Source: Knufia peltigerae
Lineage: Eukaryota; Ascomycota; Eurotiomycetes; Chaetothyriales; Trichomeriaceae
Assembly: GCA_030247855.1 (NCBI GenBank)
Contig: JAPDRN010000037.1
Span: forward strand, 62,001 to 126,000
Reading direction: 5' to 3'
DNA: 64,000 nucleotides
Part shown: in pieces, positions 54,806 through 64,000 of the stretch
Numbering within the stretch: position 1 is the stretch's first letter
Layout: the number at the start of each line of letters is the position of its first letter
Program-made: the position numbers and the translations under genes
The notes under the pieces: generated by a model
Seen by the model: the letters and a program-made list of their open reading frames with translations, nothing else
What the model was told of the DNA's origin: nothing
Database searches by the model: none

Positions 54806-55624
54806 ATGGAGACTGAGGATATAGACTTTCAGAATTCCATGTCACCAGGAAGATGCCTTGGTACTGGACCATTCGGCCATGTCTTCGCCATTGACGACGA
54901 CAATATCTTAAAATTTATCCTGGAGATGGAGGAGACAGAATACCATACTGAAGAGGCCCGTGAGAGGCTTCAGCTCGAAAGGACCATCTACGAAAGACTC
55001 GGAAAACATGACCGAATCTGCGAGTTCAGGTACGCCTTCGAGGGTGGACACGTCGTGGAGAGGCTGAAGATCAACCTGAGCGGACGGCTGTTCATGTTTG
55101 CCAGTGTGGGAAAACCGCCTCCTTTGAAGCAGACACTGAAGTGGTCGATCCAAGCTGCTGAAGCATGTGCCTACATCCACGGAAAGGGTGTCATCAAGTC
55201 CAACCTGAGCACCCGAAATCTCTTCATGGACAAGAACGAAAACATCAAGCTCCATGACTTCACCAGCTCGTCCATCGATGGCTCTGTCCCTCGGGAAAGG
55301 TCCGATAAGGGGTTTGGGCGCCCCGGCACCGATGCCACCAAGCCAGATATACAAGACAATCTATTTGCTCTAGGAGGCATCATGTACCAAATCAGCACGG
55401 GCAACGAACCTTCCTGGAACAGTACCCACTCGGCTGCCCACCACTTTCGGGAGTTGTCCAGGGTTGCCATCGCCTCTGTCATCACCAAGTGCTGGCTTGG
55501 ACAGTACCATTCAGCCGCAGAAGTTGTGAAGGAATTGAGGGAAATATACGCCAAAGAGATCGGCTCGCCCATGCCGACTGAACGATCTTACGTTACAGGT
55601 ACCGGTACCCCTCCAACCGGCTGA
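54806..55624 (+). CDS. protein-kinase-like protein, probable pseudokinase
   Basis: One exon of 272 residues, a bare kinase fold. The glycine loop LGTGPFGHVF and the ATP-site Lys in NILKFI are present. The catalytic loop reads HGKGVIKSNLSTRNLF, where active kinases of this type have H-(R/G)-D. The catalytic Asp is Asn and the His is Lys. The DFG motif is DFT. Helix features after it (DNLFALGGIMYQISTGNEPSW) are conserved. Phosphotransfer is therefore unlikely although nucleotide binding may remain. Its partners are unknown. The ATG at 54806 is the first in frame. Confidence 0.82.
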   Translation: METEDIDFQNSMSPGRCLGTGPFGHVFAIDDDNILKFILEMEETEYHTEEARERLQLERTIYERLGKHDRICEFRYAFEGGHVVERLKINLSGRLFMFASVGKPPPLKQTLKWSIQAAEACAYIHGKGVIKSNLSTRNLFMDKNENIKLHDFTSSSIDGSVPRERSDKGFGRPGTDATKPDIQDNLFALGGIMYQISTGNEPSWNSTHSAAHHFRELSRVAIASVITKCWLGQYHSAAEVVKELREIYAKEIGSPMPTERSYVTGTGTPPTG

Positions 55625-56796
55625 TTAGCATCATCATCATCATCATCATCATCACAAGGAGGATTTCTGATATTTATAAGCGCGGTGGAAGCGTCTGATT
55701 TTGAAATGATATACCGGTAAAATTCATCAAATCGGCACTTTGCTTTGATGCTGCATTATGACAGTATTTTTTGGAGCGGTCTGAAACTGCATTCGGAGAG
55801 GGCGGGACTTTTGTCAAATTGAAGGAGGAAAACCAAGGGAGACAGCACTCTCCCAAAGTGACTTTGCCGTGACCCGCTTTGGTTTCCACATATGCCATAT
55901 AAAATCCGATCTGACCCAGACCCGAGATGTTCGGGAACTGAGGCTGAGGGGGCGTGGGAGATAGATGGATGAATGAATGGTGGGCTCATGCTAAGGGTAA
56001 CATGCAGTCTAGGAGTTCCCACCGTTGGGTTGTGACACATGTTCATGCGAAAACGAATGGGAAGCTGGAAGCAAGGTCATGGATTTGGTGTTGATGCTAT
56101 TAATGACGAAACTGCTGGTCGAGCACCACATTTCCCGGGAGAAGAAATGCATGCATGAAGGTGGACGATTTTGGAGCTGGCAACTCGATGCACGCTGCAA
56201 GCTACCCTATTTTCTTCATAGTCGATGCCGCCAGTACGGAGTAGTGTCCAAGGATTTGGTGATCCAAGTTTCATTTGTGTACCCTGTCACATCCTTTCCA
56301 ACCCCCGCAAGCACTGTCCCCTGTTGAGGCCCAACACCAACCGTTTTTGTCGAATCGTGACGTCTCAACCTCGAACATCCCTTACTCCGTACTCCGGACA
56401 CCATCACATCCCAAGATCAAGTTGGCCGGATCTGGGAAGAAAGTGGTGTCAGTAAGAAGCTGGAACAGGTGAACCTGGGTAGTGGTGGGCTCTAGGCCTT
56501 TCTCGCTCACAGTGTGCCTCGTAGACTGATAGGACCGGCATGGCGATGGTGGATGGGACTCGACGGCATGGACGGCTCCCATCCGGAGTCCGAAGCTAAC
56601 AAAAGGGAGTCCTACTAATAATAAAATCTAGTCACGTTGGGCTTGGGGACTCGGGTGGGCGGCAGCGTACAGTTCCAACACGACAACGAGCAGGGAAAAT
56701 AGCCCCTGGACGAAATAGGAGTCCTCTGTAGAAAGAGAACAGAAAATAGACCTCGTACCAATACAGACTCTCGGTTTTGTTTAGTATAGAGTAACA
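55625..56796. other. convergent intergenic region, pseudokinase to amidase
   Basis: 1.2 kb without a supported gene. It starts with the CAT microsatellite and contains exact 9-mer copies at 56235 and 56383. Confidence 0.4.
55629..55655. repeat. CAT/ATC microsatellite
   Basis: Nine or so perfect trinucleotide copies directly after the stop codon of the pseudokinase gene. Confidence 0.9.
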
Positions 56797-58817
56797 TCAG
56801 ATTTTGAGTGTGTTTACGACAAGCTCAACCGCAGCCATGAGCTCTTCATCTTGCTCTGATCTAGCGACAAGCTGCACATGACAAGGAGCACCATCCACAG
56901 CTTGAGCATCATCTAAGGAGGAATAAGTAAGCTCGAAAGTGTATTGGGTTTAGCAACTCCAGGGGTAGTAACTCACATTCGGGCACGTTTGGGTCAGGCT
57001 TGTCGAGGGTTTGATCGGCCTTTAGATACGGAATGACACATGCAGGATACTGCACAAACCGAGTATCAGTAAACCAATCCCAGCCCGACTAGAAGAAGCA
57101 AAACAACTTACCGCGACAAGATTCCACATCACAGTGTACGGAGGGTACTTGAACGTGTCGTGAGGTACCGCGGTCTTGTGAGCCCCGGGGGCCAGCACGA
57201 CATCCAGCTTGTTCTCCATAAAGAGCTTGAGCCAGTCCCGGCGGAACTCAGACATCTTGATGTTCATCTTGAAAAGTTCGTCCAAGGTCTTGTCTTTACG
57301 ACCTTCTGGTGGCGGCGTGTACATGTCGGCGACAGATGTGACCAGCGGCTCCCCCGACGCCAGTATGTGTTTGAAGCCAGTGCACTCATTGTCAATGTCA
57401 AACATGCTAAATGACAGCTCCGTCGCTTCCTTGAACGAAGGGAACTTTTCAAGCATGACGATCTTGTGGCCGGCGTGTTTGAGCTTGTCTGACGCTGACT
57501 TCATCGCCCGTAACATGGGAGGCGTGATCTGCCAGGTGGGACATTCCAAGACAACACCGATCGTGAGAGACTTGACCTTTGGGACTGGGTGCCAGGGCAT
57601 CGCCAGTGCCGTATAGTCAAAGTCCCATGGCTTTGACTGAATGACGGTCTCCATGAAGAGCCGCAGGTCGCGAGGGCTTTGTGCCAGCGGTCCGGCGACG
57701 GGTATGATGCCTGTGAGACCATCTGCTGCTGGACTTACTTGTCCTCCAAAAGGAATTCGATTCACTGATGGCTTGAAGCCGTAGGTCCCACAACAGATAG
57801 CAGGAATTCGGATTGATCCCGCGATATCAGTACCAACACCCAAGAGTGACCCGCGCATTGCCACAAGTGCCCCTTCTCCGCCACTGCTACCACCAGCATT
57901 CAGCTTGAGCTTGTGTGGATTCTGCCGAGGGTCAACTGTCTGATCTTGGGATTTTTTGAAAACCAACACCTACGAGCGTTCGTCCGAAGACGTTATTCTC
58001 CGAGTCCGCTGTCTACAAAACCAGTGTCAGTCAGGATACTGAATGGTGTTTCGTGTCTAGGTGTGACGACGTTCATCTAGAAGAGAATTCTCTTCTTCGT
58101 GAGGAGACCCCGGTTCATGAAACAGGTCTACTCTGTGTGTCCACTCACCATCAACGTCTGAGGAATGTTGGTCTTTACGTACAAGACTGCACCATTCGCC
58201 AAAAGAATGTCCACGAGGGGCGAATTGGTATCCGCCGCCGGCCGCTCGATGAAAGACACATAACCGATTGTTGCATGGATGCCTTCGAGGTTGAACGAGT
58301 CCTACGGAGAGTAAGTCGGCTGTTGATGGCATTCTTCCCGTGGAGGTCGAGTACTTTTAGAGATATGGGCATGCCGTGAAGCGGACCCACTGGCTTTCCC
58401 TCCTTTGCCAAGTGCTCATCAAGATATTTTGCTCTCTCCAGAGCTTTATCAAAGAACATTTCAGTCAAACAATTTGTCTGCGAAGCTGATTTAGCGGAGT
58501 TTCCTGTCTCTCGCGGTGATTCCACGGACCACTTGATGCGCTACAGCAGCTCTTTTGCAGAATGCGAGCGTTACTTCGAAGGCAGACAGTTCCGTAGCAG
58601 CCATCTTTGCAATCAAGTCGACGGCATCATACTTTTCTGTGATCTCGAGTTCTTTCGAGGTCAACAGACCACATTTGGAAGGTACGTCCAGAACACTAAT
58701 GTCAGCATCGGGGCTGACGGAGTCCAATATGGCTTGAGGAAGACGCCATTCTTGAGGCAGCTGTTTGGCCACGTCGGCACGCTTCTTCGCGACGAGCTCT
58801 TTCCAGTCCCGTACCAT
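56797..58817 (-). CDS. amidase signature family enzyme (acetamidase-like)
   Basis: Seven exons (58533..58817, 58355..58477, 58149..58301, 57974..58012, 57112..57921, 56977..57049, 56797..56912) encode 532 residues, the size of fungal acetamidases. The Ser-cisSer-Lys triad is visible: Lys in PISLK before the exon 2/3 junction, cis-Ser in NAGGSSGGEGAL, and the nucleophile Ser in GTDIAGSIRIP. SENNVFGRTLNPHKL and FKPSVNRIPFGG are typical of the AmdS-type group. It hydrolyses small or fatty amides to acid and ammonia in the cytosol; the substrate is undetermined. It is divergent from an MFS transporter, so uptake and hydrolysis could be coupled. Confidence 0.9.
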
Positions 58818-59731
58818 AGTGTCGAATATGTCTACAAAAGATGGGAGCAGAACTCTTCCTCGTCACGGGGGCAAGTTCTAGACTTTATATCGGATCAACT
58901 CCACCTCCACCCTGGGACGAGAAACGCCATGCCTTATGGTGTGGGTTTTGGAATTGTCAGCTTCCTCTTGTCAATGTCCTGAATAGTGTCGTCTGGGCGT
59001 CACTGCTGTCGCTTAATTTGGCGGATATGAGTACTCCGTACCTCGCGTCTTATCCTCGCAGTCCATGTCCACGAATCATTCATGGTTATCGGAATCGTTC
59101 CGTCGAATTCCTCCACCATTGCCTCGGCTAGCTGTAGCCTAGAGAGGAGGAAAGGCCCCATTGCAAACGGAATTGCGCGACGTACAATCAAGCCTGTGCA
59201 GTGGCTGCAAAGTCCCACAGCACGATAGTCAACTGGCGAATGAGACACTGTAACGCCGTGAAGCTCCTGGGATCAACGGGAAAGGAGCCACTAGGCCGGG
59301 TTAACTCTCTTACCATTTCCAGCGATCTTCGAGTCAGTTACTTTATCTCACGCGTGGTACGAGGGCAATGAGGTCCTTTTCAGTATTAGGGTTTGCGTCA
59401 CGTCCAGCAGGCTTTGAGAATACCGCCCGGACAGACCGGCTTGAGGCCGTGGGGTCGGCCCAGATGCTTATCTCCTCTCAAGCTTCCCCGACCATGCCAT
59501 ACCATACTCGTACCATGCATGCTATGCTATCTCGCACTATCGTGACCGTTGGGTGGCGACGGCTACACAGATTCGGAGACGCGATGGCCGGCATGCAAGC
59601 CCCCTGCTGCGGTCATCTGCGCTCCTTTGTGAAGACATGTTAAATAGACCGGCAAGTTCCTCTTTGACCATCGCCGTTTCCTTCCTCGAGAGCGATTGAG
59701 CATTCGCCCCGTACTCGCACTGCTCGTCACC
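58818..59731. promoter_or_regulatory. divergent promoter region, amidase / MFS transporter
   Basis: 914 bp between start codons of divergent genes, with TACTCCGTA at 59032-59040. No coding sequence is supported. Confidence 0.45.
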
Positions 59732-61705
59732 ATGACGGCTCATAATCTTCCAGTGGACTCGGTCCCGGGTACTGTGCACCTCGTGGATTTGGAACATACT
59801 ATGCACACACGCCACGCGGGTGGCACGGGAGATGTTGTTCTCGTCCCTACCCCCTCAGATGACCCGGACGATCCCCTCAACTGGTCCCCGAGGCGAAAGC
59901 TCCTTTCGACAATATCTGTGAACGTGTACGTGCCTGATCCATCCATGAGGTTTACTTATTAGCTGAGTGTGTGTCGCTGACATGTGTGTAACAGCTACAC
60001 TCTGTTCGTGGGCATCTCGGGCTCGGTGGTCTATTCGGTCATTGTCCCTCTGTCCAAAGCTTCTGGAGTATCCATCAGCACCCTCAATCAAGGCACAGGT
60101 GAGGAAGCACAAACGGAACACAGCCGGCGGTCTGCTAGAGATGCTAACGCGACCATCTATCAGGTTACTTGTTTCTACTCTGTGGATGGGGATTGCTGTT
60201 CTGGCAGCCATTCGCCCTGCGCTATGGCAAGAGACTGACATACCTCATCTCTATCACCGGTTGTATTGGATGTTCTATGTGGGGGTGAGTCCACAGTTCG
60301 CGGTTCCCATGATTTCTTGTCCTTGGTCTATCGACGGAAAGAATCAGATGCTGATATGACGAACCACCTAAAGACCATACGCTCGAAGCAACGGCGCCTG
60401 GATCGCCAAGAATATCGTCAATGGTTTCTTTGCTGCTCCTATCGAAGCACTGCCCGAGATATCAGTTACGGATGTGGTATGTACACGCACACTCCACCAG
60501 TCATCCGCGGCCTTCGCCATCTAAGCATCCTGCCGAGGTGGCCTTTGTGCTAACCACATAAATAGTACTTTACTCATGAACGAGGAACATACATGGGTAT
60601 CTACGCACTCTTCCTCGCCGGCAGCAACTACTTTGCTCCAGTCATCTGCGGCTTCATCGCAGACGGCATGGACTGGAAATGGGTCTTTTACTTCCCCGCC
60701 ATCTTCCTCGCGTGCGCATTGGTCTTTTGCTTCTTCTTCATGGAGGAGACCAACTATCGCCGCTCGACCGTCGGTATCGTGGAGGAGTTGGGCTCCAGTG
60801 GCACTCAGACACCTGTGCTCACCGACCCCAAGGACGAAAAGACCGTGGTCGATGGTAAGAACGACGCCACATCGACTGGCGACGCCGACGTGGCTAGCGT
60901 CGAAAAGGGGACGTTCAGGCACGGAAGAAGTCATAAGACGTTTATGCAGAAGTTGTCCCTCTGGCAGACATCGCCTGGACAGGATATGTTGGGCCGCGCC
61001 ATCCAGTCATTGAAATACCTCAGTTGGCCGGTCATTTTTTATGCGGGATTCAGCTATGGAAGTTACTTGATCTGGTTCAACGTACTCAACGCTACAGCAA
61101 GCTTGATCCTTTCCGCACCCCCTTACAACTTCCGAGCGTCCATGGTCGGCCTGAGTTATGTTTCGACTTGTATCGGCGTCCTCTTTGGATCCTACGTGAC
61201 GGGCCGCCTTTCGGACTGGCTCACGCTCAAACTCGCGCGACGCAACAAGGGCATCATGGAACCCGAGCAGCGGCTGTGGCCATTTGCGCTGTGCATCGTG
61301 TTAGTCCCCGCCACCCTCATCCTGTGGGGCGTCGGTGCTGCCCACCACGTCCACTGGAGCGGCCTGGTCATCGCAATGGGGGGGCTTGCGGCGTGCAACG
61401 TCTTCGGAATCACTTTGAGCGTCAACTACCTTATCGACACGTACCATGACATCAGCGGCGATGCAATGACCACCGTCATCATTGTGAGGAACACGATGAG
61501 TTTCGCTATCGGCTATGGCATCACGCCGTGGGTGGAGCATCTCGGCTTGCAGAACTGTTTCATCAGTGCTGCGTTCGTGGGCATGGCCGCGAGTAGTGTG
61601 TTTCTTGTGATGATCGTTTGGGGTAAGAGGTTCAGAGAGAAAAGTCGAGTGGAGTATTGGACCTTGGTCGAGGAGTTGATGAACAAGGGGGCTGCGACTG
61701 TGTGA
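59732..61705 (+). CDS. MFS transporter, HOL1-like group
   Basis: Five exons (59732..59925, 59995..60098, 60164..60284, 60374..60476, 60566..61705) encode 553 residues. After an acidic N-terminus with DDPLNWSPRRKLLS, typical of fungal MFS, come 12 expected membrane spans. The segment LFWQPFALRYGKRLTYLIS and MWGPYARSNGAWIAKNI (across a junction) are characteristic of the HOL1-like group. ERGTYMGIYALFLAGSNYFAPVICGFIADGMDWKWVFYF is the second half of the N-domain. A charged loop of about 100 residues separates the two six-helix bundles. It is a plasma-membrane proton-coupled carrier by family; the substrate is unknown. Confidence 0.88.
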
Positions 61706-62562
61706 TGAGGATCAATGATGTCTTGGTTTGTGATCCCAATATCGAAATGAAGGCAAAGCGTGGACAGAAGGAGGGGATTACATAGGAGTAGATTGGAAGC
61801 AGCTTGGAAGTCTCTTGCAATCGGACAAGCAGTGTAGGACTGAATGCCCTCACTCCATGACTGTTCTAGTCTTTCTCTAAGCCCACCAGTGGCTTGAACC
61901 AATGGTAAACCCTGATCTGATACCGGGCGAAAAAAGCAGTAATCGGTGTTGCCAATGTCCGACGACATCAGCGTCTCGTTCCACGATAACAATATGTTCT
62001 GTTCAACGTGCCGTGGATTTCCAAACATTCAAGCTGTATCGGTAAAGTCCGAAGATATCACCATACTGGAAGCACACTGGGACCTCATCCACGGAGGGTA
62101 GCCACCGCACGATATGCCGAGTCGCGAGGGCAACCGAGTGGTCCATCCCCTCGATACAGCGTTACCGGTGCGTGCCACAACACTAACTGCTGCTGGGTTG
62201 GCTTGTCTCCCCTCACAAGACTCCGGTCATTTCCCGAGATGTAGGGAGTCCTGAAGCATGGCATCCACGAGAGGTTTGGTCATTCGAACTCTGATGCCGT
62301 TCTTTTGGGTCTAGACGCGACGTGAATCCTTGCGCCCAATAATAGCAGGTGTCGTTTCGTCTGACCATCGACCATGTGGTTGTGCGGCCTGTCAGTGGGG
62401 ACCAATGCCGGACCGCATACAGTAGAAGGGCTTAACATCCTCTCAAGATCATGACGCACGTAGTACAGTGCGACATCGAAAAGGAGCATCGATCGGGCTC
62501 TGATAAATTCACGGGACGATAGAAGTCGTGATGCTCCCGTCTGTAGGCGTTACGGTGACCTA
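61706..62562. other. convergent intergenic region, MFS to Trm7
   Basis: 857 bp where two genes converge. I see no gene, repeat or RNA in it. Confidence 0.45.
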
Positions 62563-63708
62563 TCATGTTACAGCTTGTTTGGATCGCCCTTTCGTCTTTC
62601 CATATGCTCCGGACTCGATTCTCCGCCGCTCGAGAGCCTCCTTGTACGGAGGTGCTGTGGGTGGCTGGACAGGGTCCAAACTCGTGTGGCCTTCCGGCAG
62701 TTTATACGTGGCATCTGCATCCCAAGCTGAGAGATCACCACAAGCGAGGAATGGCGCGATCCACCTCTGTGGGTCGCTCTCTTCGTCTTCGAAAGACAAC
62801 TCGACAACGCCATCACCGCGAAGTCGTCTGGTTTGTTTGTCCGAGGGCGTGTATTGGGTGGTGCTTGACTGGGGAATCTTCAGGGCATCACCAAGTTCCG
62901 GAGTCCAGTCTTTGAGCGGACGGTATCCCTCGCAGACCACGAATGCCTCAATACTGCTTGCCCTGCTGGACCGCGGTTTGGCGATATGGACCCGCTCAAA
63001 GACGAGTTTGAGCTGAGCGAAGATGATGTCGACATTTCTACCCCGGAAAATCTTCGCAACGAATTTGCCTCCAGGTCGGAGAACCTTCATCGCCAGAGCC
63101 AGGGCCGAATACAGCAGCTGTGACTGAACGTAGATGTCAAGGTCGTGAAGACCGGTCACATCGGGTGCCCCGTCGCTGATTACCAGGTCGACACGGTGAG
63201 TCTCGTTGTGCTCGTCGAAATCGGGGTCGATGGCTTTGAGGAGCAGAGGCACCGTTGAGGGGTGGGTGATGTCTGCCTTGAGCTGGACAATGCCGTCTAG
63301 CGGAGCCATAGGCTGAAGGTCAATGGCAACTATTTTGACATTTTGACGTGGTTTGAGCTCGGACGTCGCTCGCTCTAGGTTCAAAGTATTCGTGGTCTTT
63401 GCCAGATCTTCGACGTTGGTCTCTGATGAGTCTGCCACTGCGTGATTGCGAAATTGCTCCATTTTCTCAACCCACGCTCGACGACCAAAGCTCTCACCCT
63501 TTATGAGTATGCGGGAGAGGACCTGACTCCAACTGCCTGGGGCAGCGCATAAATCGACCACCCTTGTACATTTTGAAGGATCCGCGTATGAAAACAAATC
63601 AAACTGCTCGTCGATTTGGATGAGCTTGAAGGCCGACCTGGCACGCCAGTTTTGTTCTTTGGCAAGACGATAGTAGGCATCTCTCTTGTCTTTGGACGAC
63701 TTCCCCAT
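62563..63708 (-). CDS. trm7: Trm7, tRNA 2'-O-ribose methyltransferase (FtsJ family)
   Basis: One exon of 381 residues. The FtsJ K-D-K-E tetrad is visible: Lys in RSAFKLIQIDEQF, Asp in LVISDGAPDVTGLHD, Lys in KFVAKIFRGRN and Glu in SSIEAFVVCEGYRP. The SAM motif is VVDLCAAPGSWSQVL. Trm7 methylates riboses 32 and 34 in the anticodon loop of tRNA-Phe, Trp and Leu with partner proteins. An insert of about 50 residues after the SAM motif (GRRAWVEKMEQF...) and a C-terminal extension make it longer than the yeast protein. Any connection to the tRNA-Leu gene in this window is thematic, not positional. Confidence 0.93.
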   Translation of the reverse strand: MGKSSKDKRDAYYRLAKEQNWRARSAFKLIQIDEQFDLFSYADPSKCTRVVDLCAAPGSWSQVLSRILIKGESFGRRAWVEKMEQFRNHAVADSSETNVEDLAKTTNTLNLERATSELKPRQNVKIVAIDLQPMAPLDGIVQLKADITHPSTVPLLLKAIDPDFDEHNETHRVDLVISDGAPDVTGLHDLDIYVQSQLLYSALALAMKVLRPGGKFVAKIFRGRNVDIIFAQLKLVFERVHIAKPRSSRASSIEAFVVCEGYRPLKDWTPELGDALKIPQSSTTQYTPSDKQTRRLRGDGVVELSFEDEESDPQRWIAPFLACGDLSAWDADATYKLPEGHTSLDPVQPPTAPPYKEALERRRIESGAYGKTKGRSKQAVT

Positions 63709-64000
63709 TGTGTCAACGACCGATCGCGTGGTTCTCTACTCGTAAAGTGTAGAGGAAAAAAGTCGCTGGAAGCCAAAATTGGTTTAATGGTCCACCGTTT
63801 CTATCAATATATATACGTTCCCGCAACCGCAATAAAGGTGCAAACTTGGCCAAGACAGTACGGCGAAGTATTCACGAGCTGAAATGAAGTATCGCGGTCA
63901 AGGCCACTCTGGACTCGGGGGTTGTTTGAACTTGTGTGTACGGTATAACGAACACTTTTGCGCCAACTCCTTTCCTGCTGCCATCTCTACTCTGACAAGT
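63709..64000. other. right-edge noncoding sequence
   Basis: 5' flank of Trm7. Nothing else can be supported before the window ends. Confidence 0.45.

Overview
This window is nuclear DNA of a filamentous ascomycete (Pezizomycotina; Eurotiomycetes is my best guess, order not determinable). The signs are short GT-AG introns with CTAAC-like branch sites, single genes on both strands without operons, fungal families (AN1/ubiquitin-like protein, Zn2Cys6 factor, arrestin-like adaptor, HDEL-ended BiP, HOL1-like MFS, DUF7770-like protein), and the 9-mer TACTCCGTA/TACGGAGTA scattered through the noncoding DNA.

Layout, left to right: AN1 zinc-finger protein (-), a 3.3 kb stretch without genes, gamma-tubulin (-), dynamin-like GTPase (+), PGC1-like glycerophosphodiester phosphodiesterase (+), tRNA-Tyr (+), Tim9 (+), a gene-poor stretch with a possible zinc-finger relic, class III alcohol dehydrogenase (+), arrestin-like adaptor (+), Vps27 (-) divergent from a Doa4-type ubiquitin protease (+), an HBS1/SKI7 gene (-), a long disordered protein (+), actin-capping protein alpha (+), omega-like GST (-), a DUF7770-like gene with an internal stop (+), BiP (+) with a UPRE-like promoter element, a PNPOx/FNR flavoprotein (-), a D-2-hydroxyacid dehydrogenase (+), a Zn2Cys6 regulator (-), a GIY-YIG-like/zinc-binding protein (+), tRNA-Leu(CAA) (-), a pseudokinase (+), an amidase (-) divergent from an MFS transporter (+), and Trm7 (-). 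Most are housekeeping genes of cytoskeleton, ER folding, endosomal sorting, ribosome rescue, mitochondrial import and tRNA modification.

The most unusual observation concerns the two tRNA genes. Each has the normal intron next to the anticodon. Each also has a second insert of 55 or 59 bp inside the D-loop, at position 14/15 (Tyr) or 15/16 (Leu). Both inserts look like spliceosomal introns (GTGAGT...CTAAC...CAG and GTATGT...CTAAC...TAG). Removing them gives textbook D-arms with A14, G15, G18, G19 and A21 and complete cloverleafs. The inserts also split the A box of the internal Pol III promoter. I know of no described fungal precedent. Either these tRNAs have an unexpected second splicing step, or both genes were inactivated in the same way.

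Secondary points are a probable HBS1/SKI7 alternative-splicing locus, the enriched noncoding 9-mer, a Trp-to-stop change in the DUF7770-like gene, and the head-to-head pair of MVB-pathway genes Vps27 and Doa4. Exon borders were placed by eye from splice signals, reading frame and family conservation.
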